Origin: Acidimicrobiales bacterium
GTDB lineage: Bacteria; Actinomycetota; Acidimicrobiia; Acidimicrobiales; UBA8190
DNA: 64,000 nt
Direction of reading: 5' to 3'
Assembly (NCBI GenBank): GCA_035531755.1
Contig: DATKSK010000038.1
Coordinates: 1-64,000, forward strand
The position numbers and the translations under genes were made by a program. Each line of letters begins with the position of its first letter. Position 1 is the first letter of the stretch. Positions 24,980-34,432 of the stretch are shown here, piece after piece. Under the pieces are notes generated by a model. That model searched no databases and was not told the origin of the DNA. It was given only the letters and a program-made list of their open reading frames with translations.

Positions 24980-26186
24980 GGCCGTCGAGGATGTGGCCGA
25001 GCCGCTCGCGCTTGGTGCGCAGGTACTCGATGTTCTCGGGGTTCGAGTGCAGCTCGAGCGTGACCCGGTCCACGATGTCGAGCCCGAAGCCCTCGAGCCC
25101 CCCGTACTTCATGGGGTTGTTGGTCATGAGGCGCATGGTGGTGACCCCGAGGTCCACGAGGATCTGGGCGCCGATGCCGTACTCGCGGTTGTCAACGGGC
25201 AGGCCCAGCTCGAGGTTGGCATCGACGGTGTCGCGGCCCTGCTCCTGGAGGTTGTAGGCGCGCAGCTTGTGCGCCAGCCCGATGCCGCGGCCCTCGTGGC
25301 CGCGCAGGTAGATGATGACGCCGGACCCCTCCTCGGCGATGAGCCGGACGGCCTCGGCCAGCTGGGGCCCGCAGTCGCAGCGCAATGAGCCGAAGACGTC
25401 ACCGGTCAGGCACTCCGAGTGGACGCGCACGAGGACGTCGCTCTGGCCCCGCACGTCGCCGCGCACCACCGCCAGGTGGTGCTCGCCGTCGATGTGGGAC
25501 TCGTAGACGTACCCGGCGAAGTCGCCGTGGTCGGTGGGGATCCGCGCCGGGCCGGCGATGCACGTCACCAGCTTGTCCTTGTGGCGCCGGTAGCGGATCA
25601 GCTCCGCGATGGTCACCAGCAGCAACCCGTGCTTCTCGGCGAAGCGCTCCAGCTCGGGCAGCCGGGCCATGCGGGTCTTGTCCTCCGAGACGAGCTCGCA
25701 CAGGACCCCGGCGGGGTACAGGCCCGCGGCGGTCACGAGGTCGACGGTGGCCTCGGTGTGCCCGGCGCGTTTCAGCACCCCGCCCGCCCGGTACCGCAGC
25801 GGGAAGATGTGCCCCGGCCGGTTGAGCTCGGCCGGGCGCGTGTGCGGGTCGATCAGGGCGTGGATGGTCGAGGCGCGGTCCTCGGCGGAGATGCCCGTGG
25901 TCGTGCCGTGGCGGTAGTCCACGCTCACGGTGAAGGCGGTGCGCTGCGACTCGGTGTTGTCCGTCACCATCAGCGGGAGCTCGAGCTCGTCGGCGCGCTC
26001 GGGCAGCAGCGGGACGCAGATGACCCCCGAGGTGTGGGCCACGAAGAAGGCGATCTTCTCGGGCGTCGCGGCCTCCGCCGCCATGACCAGGTCGCCCTCG
26101 TTCTCGCGGTCCTCGTCGTCGACCACCACCACGATGTCGCCGCGGCCGATGGCCTCGATGGCGTCCTCGATCCGGGCGAACGGCAT
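24963..26186 (-). CDS. ribBA: Bifunctional 3,4-dihydroxy-2-butanone-4-phosphate synthase / GTP cyclohydrolase II
   Basis: A 407-residue fusion making both riboflavin precursors. The N-terminal DHBP synthase (about 1-203) has VDDEDRENEGDLVMAAE with the acidic metal ligands, and HTEATVDLVTAAGL. The C-terminal GTP cyclohydrolase II (about 208-400) has RVHSECLTGDVFGSLRCDCG, with the three zinc cysteines, and LRGHEGRGIGL. The ATG at 26186 shares a base with the ribD stop (TGATG). The larger frame upstream is a shadow of ribD. Confidence 0.96.
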   Translation of the reverse strand: MPFARIEDAIEAIGRGDIVVVVDDEDRENEGDLVMAAEAATPEKIAFFVAHTSGVICVPLLPERADELELPLMVTDNTESQRTAFTVSVDYRHGTTTGISAEDRASTIHALIDPHTRPAELNRPGHIFPLRYRAGGVLKRAGHTEATVDLVTAAGLYPAGVLCELVSEDKTRMARLPELERFAEKHGLLLVTIAELIRYRRHKDKLVTCIAGPARIPTDHGDFAGYVYESHIDGEHHLAVVRGDVRGQSDVLVRVHSECLTGDVFGSLRCDCGPQLAEAVRLIAEEGSGVIIYLRGHEGRGIGLAHKLRAYNLQEQGRDTVDANLELGLPVDNREYGIGAQILVDLGVTTMRLMTNNPMKYGGLEGFGLDIVDRVTLELHSNPENIEYLRTKRERLGHILDGLDDVL

Positions 26187-27247
26187 CAGGCCACCTCTCC
26201 CTCGCCCACGGGCGCGGCCGGGCCCGGAGGGGCCAGCTCGACCCGCACGTCCGACCCGAGGGGGGACAGCGACACCAGTCGTCCCCGCCACAGGTCGGCG
26301 ACCGTGCGGGCCCCGGGGCCGGCGAACATGGGCACGGCGTCGTCCCCGCCGAACAGGGCCGGCGTCAGGTACAGCACGTAGCGGTCGACGAGGCCCGCCG
26401 CGTGGAACGCGTGGGCCACGCGGGCCCCGCCTTCCACCAGCAGTTGGAGCACGCCCTTGGCCCCGAGCTCGTCGAGCACGGAGCCGGGGTCCCCCGCCAG
26501 CTCGAGCGCGGGGTGGACGCGGGCGTCGGGCGGCGCCTGCCCGAGCACCACGCGCAGCGGCTGGTGGTCGGGAGCGGGCTCGAGCCGGGCGGTGAGCTCG
26601 GGGTCGTCGGCACGCACCGTCCCCGCGCCCACCAGGACGGCATCCGACGCGGCACGCAGCCGGTGGGCGTCGGCGCGGGCCTCGGCGCCGGTGAGCCAGC
26701 GCGACGTGCCGTCGGGGGCGGCGATGCGCCCGTCGAGGGTGGCGGCCAGCTTGAGCACGACCCAGGGGCGCCCCGTGCGACGGTGCTTCAGGTACGGCGC
26801 CAGCAGCTCGCCGGCCTCGTCGGCGGCGGTCCCGACGACGACGGTGATCCCCGCGGCCCGCAGCTCGTCGACGCCGCGCCCCGACACCTGGGGATCGGGG
26901 TCGACGAACGGCACCACCACCCGGGACACCCCGGCGGCCACGATGGCCCGCGTGCACGGGGGCGTACGACCGTGGTGGGCGCAGGGCTCGAGCGTGGCGT
27001 AGAGCGTGGCGCCCCGGGCGAGGGCCCCGGCCGCCTCCAGCGCGACGACCTCGGCGTGAGGGCCGCCCGGCGGGGCGGTGGCCCCGTCGAAGCTCGAGCC
27101 GTCGGTGCCCACCACCACGGCGCCCACCCACGGGTTCGGGGACGTACGGGCCCGCACCTCGCCGGCCAGGGCGAGCGCCCGGCGCATGGCGGCGAGGTCG
27201 TCGTCCCGTTCGCCCGACCGGGGCTGCTCGGTGGAGGCCGGCGTCAT
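26186..27247 (-). CDS. ribD: Bifunctional riboflavin deaminase-reductase
   Basis: 353 residues. The N-terminal cytidine-deaminase-like domain contains the zinc site PHAEVVALEAAG and LEPCAHHGRTPPCT. The C-terminal reductase domain (about 150-340, RPWVVLKLAATLDGRIAAPDGTSRWLTG) resembles dihydrofolate reductase and uses NADPH. It starts the rib group immediately downstream of rpe. There is no room for an FMN riboswitch (13 nt), so any flavin control would have to act further upstream. No riboflavin synthase alpha gene (ribE/ribC) follows, unlike many actinobacterial rib clusters. Confidence 0.95.
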   Translation of the reverse strand: MTPASTEQPRSGERDDDLAAMRRALALAGEVRARTSPNPWVGAVVVGTDGSSFDGATAPPGGPHAEVVALEAAGALARGATLYATLEPCAHHGRTPPCTRAIVAAGVSRVVVPFVDPDPQVSGRGVDELRAAGITVVVGTAADEAGELLAPYLKHRRTGRPWVVLKLAATLDGRIAAPDGTSRWLTGAEARADAHRLRAASDAVLVGAGTVRADDPELTARLEPAPDHQPLRVVLGQAPPDARVHPALELAGDPGSVLDELGAKGVLQLLVEGGARVAHAFHAAGLVDRYVLYLTPALFGGDDAVPMFAGPGARTVADLWRGRLVSLSPLGSDVRVELAPPGPAAPVGEGEVA

Positions 27248-27259
27248 GAGATCACAAGT

Positions 27260-27928
27260 CTACGTGGCCTCCGCCAGGGCCTTCTCGCCGGCGAGGCGGA
27301 TCCGGCGGGCCGCCTCCCAGGGGTGCTCGTCGCCGAAGATGGCCGACCCCGCCACGAGCACGCGGGCGCCGGCCCGGACCACGGCGCCGGCGGTGCCCTC
27401 GTCGATGCCCCCGTCCACCTCGAGATCGGCCCCGAGGCCGCGCCGGTCCAGCGCGGCCCGGGTGCGGGCGATCTTGGGGAGCACCTCGGCCATGAACGCC
27501 TGGCCGCCGAAGCCGGGGTGCACGGTCATGCACAGGATCAGGTCGGCCTCGGCGAGGAAGGGGTCGATGGCCTCGTAGGGCGTCTCGGGGTTGATCGCCA
27601 GCCCGGCGCGCAGCCCGAGGGCCTTCGCCTCGGCCAGGAGCGCCGAAGTCTCCCCCACCTCGACGTGGACGGTGCACCCGTCCGCCCCGGCCTGGCGGAA
27701 CGCCTCGAGGAAGGCCCCCGGGTCGGTCATCATGAGATGGCAGTCGAGGAACAGCCCGGTGTGGCGCCGCAGCGAGCGCACCACCGGGGGGCCGATCGTC
27801 AGGTTCGGGACGAAGTGGCCGTCCATGACGTCGACGTGCAGCCAGTCCGCCTCGGGGGCCACCTCGCCCACCGCCTCGGCCAGGTTGCCGAAGTCAGCCG
27901 ACAACACCGACGGGGCGATCCGCAGCAT
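27260..27928 (-). CDS. rpe: Ribulose-phosphate 3-epimerase
   Basis: 222 residues, TIM barrel. Interconverts ribulose-5-P and xylulose-5-P; ribulose-5-P is also the substrate of the RibB half of ribBA just downstream, so the linkage makes metabolic sense. Motifs: APSVLSADFGNL, WLHVDVMDGHFVPNLTIGP with the catalytic Asp and metal His, CMTVHPGFGGQAF and EVDGGI with the second catalytic Asp. ATG at 27928, 12 nt after fmt. Confidence 0.95.
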   Translation of the reverse strand: MLRIAPSVLSADFGNLAEAVGEVAPEADWLHVDVMDGHFVPNLTIGPPVVRSLRRHTGLFLDCHLMMTDPGAFLEAFRQAGADGCTVHVEVGETSALLAEAKALGLRAGLAINPETPYEAIDPFLAEADLILCMTVHPGFGGQAFMAEVLPKIARTRAALDRRGLGADLEVDGGIDEGTAGAVVRAGARVLVAGSAIFGDEHPWEAARRIRLAGEKALAEAT

Positions 27929-27939
27929 CGCGGCCGAGC

Positions 27940-28866
27940 CTACCGGCCCGGCTCCTCGCCCCCGAGCCGCTCGCCGGGGCGCGGGCGCGCCCCCTGCAGC
28001 CATGCCGTCGCCGGCATCGGCCGTTTGCCGGCGGGCTGCACGTCGAGGAGCTCGAGCACACCCGCGCCGGTCACGACCGCCGTGCCGACCATCGTCCCCG
28101 GCACCGCCGGGGCGCTCCCGGCGGCGGCCTCGCCGGGGCCCTCCCCGGCCAGGCGAGGGCGGGCCCGGGCGTCGAGCACCCGCAGGCGCCCGCCCCGGAA
28201 CGTCGTCCAGGCCCGGTCCAACCGCGTCAGGCGCTCGAGCTCGGCGGCGGGCCGGGACCAGTCGAGGCGCAGCTCGTCGGGGTCGATCTTGGCGGCATAG
28301 GTCGGCTCCCCCTGCTGGGGGTCGCCCGGCGCCAGGGCATCGACGCCGTCCACCAGCGCGTCGACGAGGAGGCGGGCGCCGACGACGGCGAGCCGGTTCG
28401 TGAGCGCCGCGGCGTGCTCGTGCGGCTCGATCGGCACACGCTGCGAGGCCAGCACCGGACCGGTGTCGAGGCCTTGCTCGAGTCGCATCAGGCACACCCC
28501 GGTGTCCTCGTCGCCGGCGAGCAGGGCCCGCTCCACCGGCGCCGCGCCGCGCCAGCGGGGCAGCAGGGAGAAGTGGACGTTCACCATGGGCAGCACGGCC
28601 AACACGGGCGCCGGCACGATGCGGCCGTAGGCCACCACCACACCCAGCTCGGCACCGGACTCGGTCACGTCGGCCAGGTGGTCGGTCACGGCCACACCGA
28701 GGTGGAGGGCGAGGCGCTTGACCGGGCTCGGCGAGCGGTCCGCGCCCCGCCCGCGTCGCGTGTCGGCGCGGCTCACCACCAACACCACGTCGTGCCCGGC
28801 CCGGACCAGCGCGTCGAGGCAGACGGCTGCGGCCGTCGGTGACCCGAGGAATGCCAGCCGCGCCAC
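27940..28866 (-). CDS. fmt: Methionyl-tRNA formyltransferase
   Basis: 308 residues. Formylates initiator Met-tRNA using 10-formyl-THF. The N-terminal formyltransferase domain reads MARLAFLGSPTAAAVCLDAL and VVVAYGRIVPAPVLAVLP, then NVHFSLLPRWRGAAPVERALLAGDEDTG with catalytic Asn, His and Asp. The C-terminal OB-like tRNA-binding domain is about 205-300. It is adjacent to def, the usual deformylase partner. Confidence 0.95.
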   Translation of the reverse strand: MARLAFLGSPTAAAVCLDALVRAGHDVVLVVSRADTRRGRGADRSPSPVKRLALHLGVAVTDHLADVTESGAELGVVVAYGRIVPAPVLAVLPMVNVHFSLLPRWRGAAPVERALLAGDEDTGVCLMRLEQGLDTGPVLASQRVPIEPHEHAAALTNRLAVVGARLLVDALVDGVDALAPGDPQQGEPTYAAKIDPDELRLDWSRPAAELERLTRLDRAWTTFRGGRLRVLDARARPRLAGEGPGEAAAGSAPAVPGTMVGTAVVTGAGVLELLDVQPAGKRPMPATAWLQGARPRPGERLGGEEPGR

Positions 28867-28882
28867 CGGGGCCAGCGCGTCG

Positions 28883-29449
28883 CTACAGGCCGGGGTGCCC
28901 CGCCGGCTGCTCCCCCGCCGTCAGCGTGCGGAGCCCGTCGGGGTCGGCGTCGGGCAGGCCCAGCGCCCGCGCCCGCAGGATCCGCTTGGCCTCCTTGCGC
29001 TGGTCCTCGTCGAGCCGCTCCACCAGCAGCACGCCGTCGAGGTGGTCGACCTCGTGCTGGAACACGCGGGCCACGAACTCGTCGGCCTCGATGGAGACCA
29101 CGTTTCCCTCGAGGTCGACGCCGGTGAGGTGGACCTCCTTCGGGCGCACGATGGGCCACGACAGGCCCGGCACCGACAGGCAGCCCTCCTCGTAGGTCCA
29201 CTCGCCGCGTACCTCGCTGAGCACGGGGTTCACGACGGTGCGGGGGCCCAGGCCGTCGCCGGCGTCGTACACGAACATGCGCTTCTGCACGCCGACCTGC
29301 GGCGCCGCCAGGCCCACCCCGGGCGCCTCGTACATGGTCTGCACCATGTCGTCGGCCAGCTGCTTGAGCCGGCCGTCGATGGTGTCGACCTCCGGGGCGC
29401 GCAGGCGCAGCACGGGGTCGCCGTAGAGGCGGATGGAGTACTGCGACAC
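28883..29449 (-). CDS. def: Peptide deformylase
   Basis: 188 residues. Removes the N-formyl group from nascent proteins. All three motifs are present: GVGLAAPQVGV (motif 1), EGCLSVPG with the metal Cys (motif 2), and QHEVDHLDGVL with the metal His residues (motif 3). GTG at 29449 (MSQYSIRLYGDPVLR). The C-terminal extension (about 165-188) is a normal variation. It lies between priA and fmt. Confidence 0.95.
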   Translation of the reverse strand: MSQYSIRLYGDPVLRLRAPEVDTIDGRLKQLADDMVQTMYEAPGVGLAAPQVGVQKRMFVYDAGDGLGPRTVVNPVLSEVRGEWTYEEGCLSVPGLSWPIVRPKEVHLTGVDLEGNVVSIEADEFVARVFQHEVDHLDGVLLVERLDEDQRKEAKRILRARALGLPDADPDGLRTLTAGEQPAGHPGL

Positions 29450-29529
29450 ACGGCCATCGTACCGGCGGCGCCGGCCGGCCCGGCACGACGGGCACCGGGG
29501 TCGGGTCGGCCGCGGTGCTCCGGCGGCCC

Positions 29530-31461
29530 TCAGGCGCGCACCGGGTCGACCTCCACCCGGAGGCGGCCGGCGGGGCGCGGCACCGACGCCAACAGGTCGC
29601 ACAGCGAGGCGTGGTCCGGCGCCCGCACCGACCAGGCGGCGTCGACGGGGCCGGTCACCTGCACGCCGGGGGGCGCCGCCGACCGCAGGGCGGCGCCGTA
29701 GACGTCGGCGGCGGCGCCCGAGACGACCGCCAGGGCGCTGAACGGCGGCAGGCCCAGCGCCTCGCGCATGGCGGACTCGGCCGCGGCCAGCACGCCGGGG
29801 TCGGCCGACACCGCGGCCTCGAGGACCGGGTGCCGGGGTTGGCGCGTCTGCACCAGCACGCGTCCCGGCGCGCGGTCGCCGCGCAGGGCGCCGTCGGGGC
29901 CCGCCACCAGCCGGGCGGCGCGGGCGATCAGCGCCAGGGCCTGCTCACCGGCGCGGAAGCGGGGGGCGAGGAGCTCGGAGTCGAACTCCAGGAACGCCAC
30001 CACGTCCGCGCTCGCCACCCGGTGCAGCGCAGCCTCTGTGCCCACCACCACCGACGCGTCGCGTCCCGCGGTGTCGGGCTCTCCCGCCGGTGCGGGACCC
30101 CAGACCTCGGCCACCGGGACGCCGGCGAGGGCCTCGAGCTCCTCGCGCAGCCGCGTCACACCACGCCGGAGCGCCTTGGTGCGCGTGGCGCCGCAGCGGG
30201 CGCACACCACGGGGCGTTCCAGGCCACAGCGCCGGCATCGCAGGTGCGGCGGCGCCCCGCCCTCCGGCACGGTCGGGGACGGCACGGTCGGGGACGGCAC
30301 GGTCGGGGACGGCGCCTCGGGCCGGCGCCCACGAGGGGCGGCTGTCCCGACGAGCTCGAGGGCGGCACCGCAGGTCTCGCAGCGCGCCAGCTCGCCGCAC
30401 GCCGCGCACGACACCAGGCGCACGCCGCCGGTGCGGTTGACGACGCACACGACCCGCCGCCCCGGCGCGCCGGACGCCCACCGCAGCAGCTGCACCAGGC
30501 GCTCCGAGAAGACCCCGGTCCGGGGATCGTCGCCCCCGCGGTCCACGACCTCGACCGCCGGCCAACCTCGGCGCTCGGCGGCGCGGGAGGCGACGACGAG
30601 CCGTCCGGCCGCCAGGACCTCGAGTGTCGGGCAGGACGACACCAGCGCGCAGGGCGCCCCGTCGCGGCGGGCCCGCTCCGCCACCACGGCCCACGCCGCC
30701 CAGGTCGGGGCGCGCTCCTCGTGGTACGCCTCGTCATGGGCGTCGAGGACCACGGCGGCGGCGAGGCGCGGCAGCGGCGCGAAGGCCGCCGCCCGCGTCC
30801 CGACGACGACACACCCCCCGGCGCGTGCGGCCGCCCAGTCGCCGGGGAGCAGCGCCACCGGGGCGCCCGCGGCCCCCAGGCGCCGGGCCACGTCGGCGGC
30901 CCCCTGGTGCCCGGGCGCGAGCACGAGGACACCACCCTCGGCGCCGGCGCGCCCCAGCATGGCGGCGGCCGCCTCGCAGACGGGCGCGGGGTCGGTGGCG
31001 GGCCCGAGCCTGACCACCGTCGTCCCGCCGGCCAGCGCGGCGCCGGCCACCTCGTCGACGACGCCGCCCGACGGCGGCGACCCGGGGCCCCCGCCCCGTC
31101 GCGACGGGCCGGGCCCCCCGAGGGCGCGCACCATCACCGGCGACGAGGCGGTGCGCAGCAACGCCGGGACGGGGCCGGCCCATCGCCACGCCGCCCACTG
31201 CGCCAGGTCGAGCACGGCGGAGGGCGGCCCCCAGCCGCGCACCGACGCCAACGGGCGCAATGCCACCCCGGGAAGGGGCTCGACGTCGTCGGCCACGACC
31301 CACCCCGCCACCCGGCGCCCGTGCAGGACGACGCGCACCTGGGTGCCCACCTGCACGCGCTCGGCGACGTCAGCGGGGACGACGTAGTCGAACGTCTTGC
31401 GCAGCGCGCTCACGTCCGGGAGGACCCGCACGACGCGCTCGCGCCTCACCCCCGCCGCCAT
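29530..31461 (-). CDS. priA: PriA-like replication-restart protein, helicase motifs degenerate
   Basis: 643 residues. The N-terminal 3'-DNA-binding/winged domain is VVRVLPDVSALRKTFDYVVPADV. Where helicase motif I (GxxGxGKT) should be, it reads GGTTVVRLGPATDPAP, so no Walker A is present. The motif II position is DAHDEAYHEE rather than DEEH. Four C-x-x-C pairs form the two zinc sites (CAACGELARCETC, CRRCGLERPVVCARC). Between the zinc pairs lies an unusual insert with PSPTV tandem repeats (30274-30318). Actinobacterial PriA proteins are generally annotated as probable helicase-dead, and this fits. It likely loads the restart primosome without unwinding. Confidence 0.9.
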   Translation of the reverse strand: MAAGVRRERVVRVLPDVSALRKTFDYVVPADVAERVQVGTQVRVVLHGRRVAGWVVADDVEPLPGVALRPLASVRGWGPPSAVLDLAQWAAWRWAGPVPALLRTASSPVMVRALGGPGPSRRGGGPGSPPSGGVVDEVAGAALAGGTTVVRLGPATDPAPVCEAAAAMLGRAGAEGGVLVLAPGHQGAADVARRLGAAGAPVALLPGDWAAARAGGCVVVGTRAAAFAPLPRLAAAVVLDAHDEAYHEERAPTWAAWAVVAERARRDGAPCALVSSCPTLEVLAAGRLVVASRAAERRGWPAVEVVDRGGDDPRTGVFSERLVQLLRWASGAPGRRVVCVVNRTGGVRLVSCAACGELARCETCGAALELVGTAAPRGRRPEAPSPTVPSPTVPSPTVPEGGAPPHLRCRRCGLERPVVCARCGATRTKALRRGVTRLREELEALAGVPVAEVWGPAPAGEPDTAGRDASVVVGTEAALHRVASADVVAFLEFDSELLAPRFRAGEQALALIARAARLVAGPDGALRGDRAPGRVLVQTRQPRHPVLEAAVSADPGVLAAAESAMREALGLPPFSALAVVSGAAADVYGAALRSAAPPGVQVTGPVDAAWSVRAPDHASLCDLLASVPRPAGRLRVEVDPVRA

Positions 31462-31510
31462 GGGGGCATTCTGACGTGGCGTCGTGTCGGTTGCCCCCGG
31501 CGCCGGACGC

Positions 31511-32707
31511 CTAGAGGCTCAGCGCCCGCTTGAGGTCGTCCACCCGGGGGGTGGCCTCCCAGGTGAATTCCTTGTCCGAGCGCCCGAAGTGGCCGTAGGC
31601 GGCCGTGCGGCGGTAGATGGGCCGCTTGAGGTCGAGGTCGCGCACGATGGCCGCCGGGCGCAGGTCGAAGAGCTCGCGCACCGCGTGCTCGATCTTGTCG
31701 GGGTCGACCGCCTCCGTGCCGAACGTGTCCACCATGAGCGAGACGGGCCGCGCCACGCCGATGGCGTACGCCACCTGCACCTCGCAGCGGCGCGCCGCGC
31801 CGGACGCCACCACGTGCTTGGCCACCCAGCGCGCCGCGTAGGCGGCCGAGCGGTCCACCTTGGACGGGTCCTTGCCCGAGAACGCCCCGCCGCCGTGGCG
31901 GGCCATGCCCCCGTAGGTGTCGACGATGATCTTGCGCCCGGTCAGCCCGGTGTCGGCGTGGGGGCCGCCCAGCTCGAACCGGCCGGTCGGGTTGGCGAGC
32001 ACCCGGAGGCCCGAGGCGTCGAGGTCCGGCGGCAGGAGGGGGTGGATCACGTGCTCGCGCAGGTCGGGCAGCAGCAGCGTCTCGATGTCGACGCCCGGGG
32101 CGTGCTGCGTCGAGATGAGGATGGTGTCGATGGCCACGGGCCGGCCGTTGTCGTAGATCACCGAGACCTGGGTCTTGCCGTCGGGCCGCAGGTAGGGCAG
32201 GACACCGACGCGCCGCACCTGGGCGAGGCGCTGCGCCAGCCGGTGCGCCATCCAGATCGGCAGGGGCATGAGGTCGGGCGTCTCGTCGCAGGCATACCCG
32301 AACATCATCCCCTGGTCACCCGCGCCCTGGGCGTTGAGCTGGTCCTCGCCTCCGGAGCCGGTGCGCACCTCCTGGGCGGCGGTGACCCCCTGGGCGATGT
32401 CGGGGGACTGCTCGTCGAGCGCCACCATGACTCCGCAGGTGCGGCCGTTGAAGCCGTGGGAGTCGCTGTCGTACCCGATGTCGCACACCACGGAACGGAC
32501 CAGGCTGGCGATGTCGATGTAGCACTTGGTCGAGATCTCCCCGGCCACCACGACCAGCCCGGTGGTGAGCATCGTCTCGCACGCGACCCGGGCGTTCGGG
32601 TCCGACTCGAGCACGGCGTCGAGCACCGAGTCGGAGATCTGGTCCGCCATCTTGTCGGGATGTCCCTCGGTCACCGACTCCGATGTGAAGGTGTGGCGCG
32701 TGGTCAC
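31511..32707 (-). CDS. metK: S-adenosylmethionine synthetase
   Basis: 398 residues. Makes SAM from methionine and ATP; tetrameric, needs Mg and K. Motifs: [17 protein letters not shown] at the N-terminus, [12 protein letters not shown] (hexapeptide region), and [23 protein letters not shown], the second signature. The ATG overlaps the coaBC stop (ATGA). No SAM riboswitch precedes it. Confidence 0.97.
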   Translation of the reverse strand: MTTRHTFTSESVTEGHPDKMADQISDSVLDAVLESDPNARVACETMLTTGLVVVAGEISTKCYIDIASLVRSVVCDIGYDSDSHGFNGRTCGVMVALDEQSPDIAQGVTAAQEVRTGSGGEDQLNAQGAGDQGMMFGYACDETPDLMPLPIWMAHRLAQRLAQVRRVGVLPYLRPDGKTQVSVIYDNGRPVAIDTILISTQHAPGVDIETLLLPDLREHVIHPLLPPDLDASGLRVLANPTGRFELGGPHADTGLTGRKIIVDTYGGMARHGGGAFSGKDPSKVDRSAAYAARWVAKHVVASGAARRCEVQVAYAIGVARPVSLMVDTFGTEAVDPDKIEHAVRELFDLRPAAIVRDLDLKRPIYRRTAAYGHFGRSDKEFTWEATPRVDDLKRALSL

Positions 32708-33990
32708 GTCTCGCTCCTCGCATTGTGGTCCCCCCCGGGGACGTCGGCGTGCCGCGCGCCCCCACCCGGGCGTGGGAGGCCCAGGCGGTCGACAACACTA
32801 TCCAATATGGCGTGGGCGACCTCGATCTTGGAGGCCAGCGGCACGTCCCGGCTGGTGCCGTCGGCGCCCATGATGGTCACGGCGTTGGTGTCGTGGTCGA
32901 AGCCCACGTGCTCGGCCGAGACGTCGTTGGCCACCATCAGATCGACGCCCTTGGCCTCGAGCTTGGCCGCCGCCCGCCCGGGCACGTCGTGGGTCTCGGC
33001 CGCGAAGCCCACCAGCACCTGGCCCGGCGGTCGTCGGCGGCCCAGCTCGGAGAGGATGTCGGGCGTGGGCTCGAGCACGAGCTCGGGCAGGCCGTCGGCC
33101 TTCGACAGCTTCGTGTCGGCCGCCGCCTTGGGCCGGAAGTCGGCCACCGCCGCCGCCATGACCACCACGTCCGCCGTCGCGGCGTGCTCGAGCATGGCCC
33201 GCTCCATGTCCGCCGCCGTCTCCACCGGGACGACCGACACCCCCCCGGCGGCCGTCCGGGGCGACGTGGTCACGAGGACCACCGTGGCGCCGCGTTCGGC
33301 CGCGGCCCGGGCCACGGCGTGCCCCTGCTTCCCCGACGAGCGGTTCGAGATGAAGCGCACCGGGTCGATGGGCTCGCGCGTCCCGCCGGCGCTCACGACC
33401 ACGCGGCGCCCCGCGAGGTCGGCGCTGTGGGACAGCGCTCCCCCGTGCACCAGCACGGCCAACGCGGCGTGCACGATGTCGGCAGGCTCGGCGAGTCGCC
33501 CGGCGCCGACGTCACCGCCCGCCAGCCGCCCCTCGCCGGGCTCGACCACGTGCACGCCGCGCCGGCGCAGTACCGCCATGTTGTCCTGCACGGCGGGGTG
33601 CTCCCACATCTCGGTGTGCATCGCCGGGCACACCATCACCGGCGCGCGCGTGGCGAGCACCGTCGCCGTCAGCAGCCCGTCGCTGATGCCGGCCGCGTAA
33701 CAGCCCAGGAACCGCGCCGTCGCCGGGGCCACGAGCACGAGGTCGGCGCGCCGGCCCAGGGTGGTGTGCGGGATCGGGTCGGCCTCCGACCACAACGACT
33801 GCTGCACCGGCTCGGACGCCAGCGCCGAGAAGGTGACCGCGCCGACGAAGCGGGTGGCGTCCTCGGTGAGGACGGGGACGACGTGGGCACCCGCGTCGAC
33901 GAGCCGCCGGCACACCTCGACCGCCTTGTAGGCGGCGATCCCCCCGGTCACACCGAGGACGATCGTCTTCCCCGCTGCGGGTCCTGTCAT
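32704..33990 (-). CDS. coaBC: Bifunctional phosphopantothenoylcysteine decarboxylase / phosphopantothenate-cysteine ligase
   Basis: 428 residues, two steps of coenzyme A synthesis. The N-terminal flavoprotein CoaC (about 1-190) reads [18 protein letters not shown] and has the [16 protein letters not shown] motif with catalytic His and Asn. The C-terminal CoaB ligase (about 195-428) has [31 protein letters not shown] and the KKADG-like [20 protein letters not shown]. Its position between rpoZ and metK is the conserved actinobacterial order gmk-rpoZ-coaBC-metK-priA. Confidence 0.96.
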   Translation of the reverse strand: MTGPAAGKTIVLGVTGGIAAYKAVEVCRRLVDAGAHVVPVLTEDATRFVGAVTFSALASEPVQQSLWSEADPIPHTTLGRRADLVLVAPATARFLGCYAAGISDGLLTATVLATRAPVMVCPAMHTEMWEHPAVQDNMAVLRRRGVHVVEPGEGRLAGGDVGAGRLAEPADIVHAALAVLVHGGALSHSADLAGRRVVVSAGGTREPIDPVRFISNRSSGKQGHAVARAAAERGATVVLVTTSPRTAAGGVSVVPVETAADMERAMLEHAATADVVVMAAAVADFRPKAAADTKLSKADGLPELVLEPTPDILSELGRRRPPGQVLVGFAAETHDVPGRAAAKLEAKGVDLMVANDVSAEHVGFDHDTNAVTIMGADGTSRDVPLASKIEVAHAILDSVVDRLGLPRPGGGARHADVPGGDHNARSET

Positions 33991-34036
33991 CGAACTCCGA
34001 ATGCTCGGGCGGGCGCGGGCGGGACCGGCCCGCCTG

Positions 34037-34432
34037 CTACTCGCCGGCCTCAGGCTCCTCGGCGGCGAGCTCGCCGGTGACGGCTATGACCTCGGGCCCG
34101 GCGACGGGCTCGGCGACGGCCTCGACCGCGTCCGGCCCCGGCTCGCCCTCGACCCCGTCGGCTCCCTCGGCGCCCTCCTCGCCCGGCTCGGGGCGGTGGA
34201 AGGTGGCCTTGCCGGCGGCGATCTCCTCGAAGGCGATGGTGAGCGGCTTGCCCGAGACGGACGTCACCTGGGGCGGGACCACGACCCCGAGGCCCTCGCC
34301 CAGCTGGTTGTAGTACGAGTTGATCTGGCGGGCGCGCTTGGCCGACAGGGCGACCAGGGTGAACTTCGAGTCGACCTTGTCGAGAAGGTCCTCGACGGGC
34401 GGGTCCATGAGCGTCGTGCGGCGCTGGGCCAT
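34037..34432 (-). CDS. rpoZ: RNA polymerase omega subunit with acidic tail
   Basis: 131 residues. The core (about 8-80) reads PPVEDLLDKVDSKFTLVALSAKRARQINSYYNQLGEG, the classic omega motif, then KPLTIAFEEIAAGK. Omega stabilises the beta-prime subunit. Residues about 85-131 are an added Glu/Gly/Ala/Pro-rich acidic tail (EEGAEGADGVEGEPGPDAVEAVAEPV), well beyond the usual 90-110 residues. The ATG immediately follows the gmk stop with no gap. Confidence 0.93.
   Translation of the reverse strand: MAQRRTTLMDPPVEDLLDKVDSKFTLVALSAKRARQINSYYNQLGEGLGVVVPPQVTSVSGKPLTIAFEEIAAGKATFHRPEPGEEGAEGADGVEGEPGPDAVEAVAEPVAGPEVIAVTGELAAEEPEAGE

Noticed and set aside
27248-27259. FMN riboswitch before ribD
   Set aside because: Only about 12 bp separate ribD from rpe; there is no space.
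32704-32710. SAM riboswitch before metK
   Set aside because: metK overlaps coaBC by 4 bp, leaving no leader.
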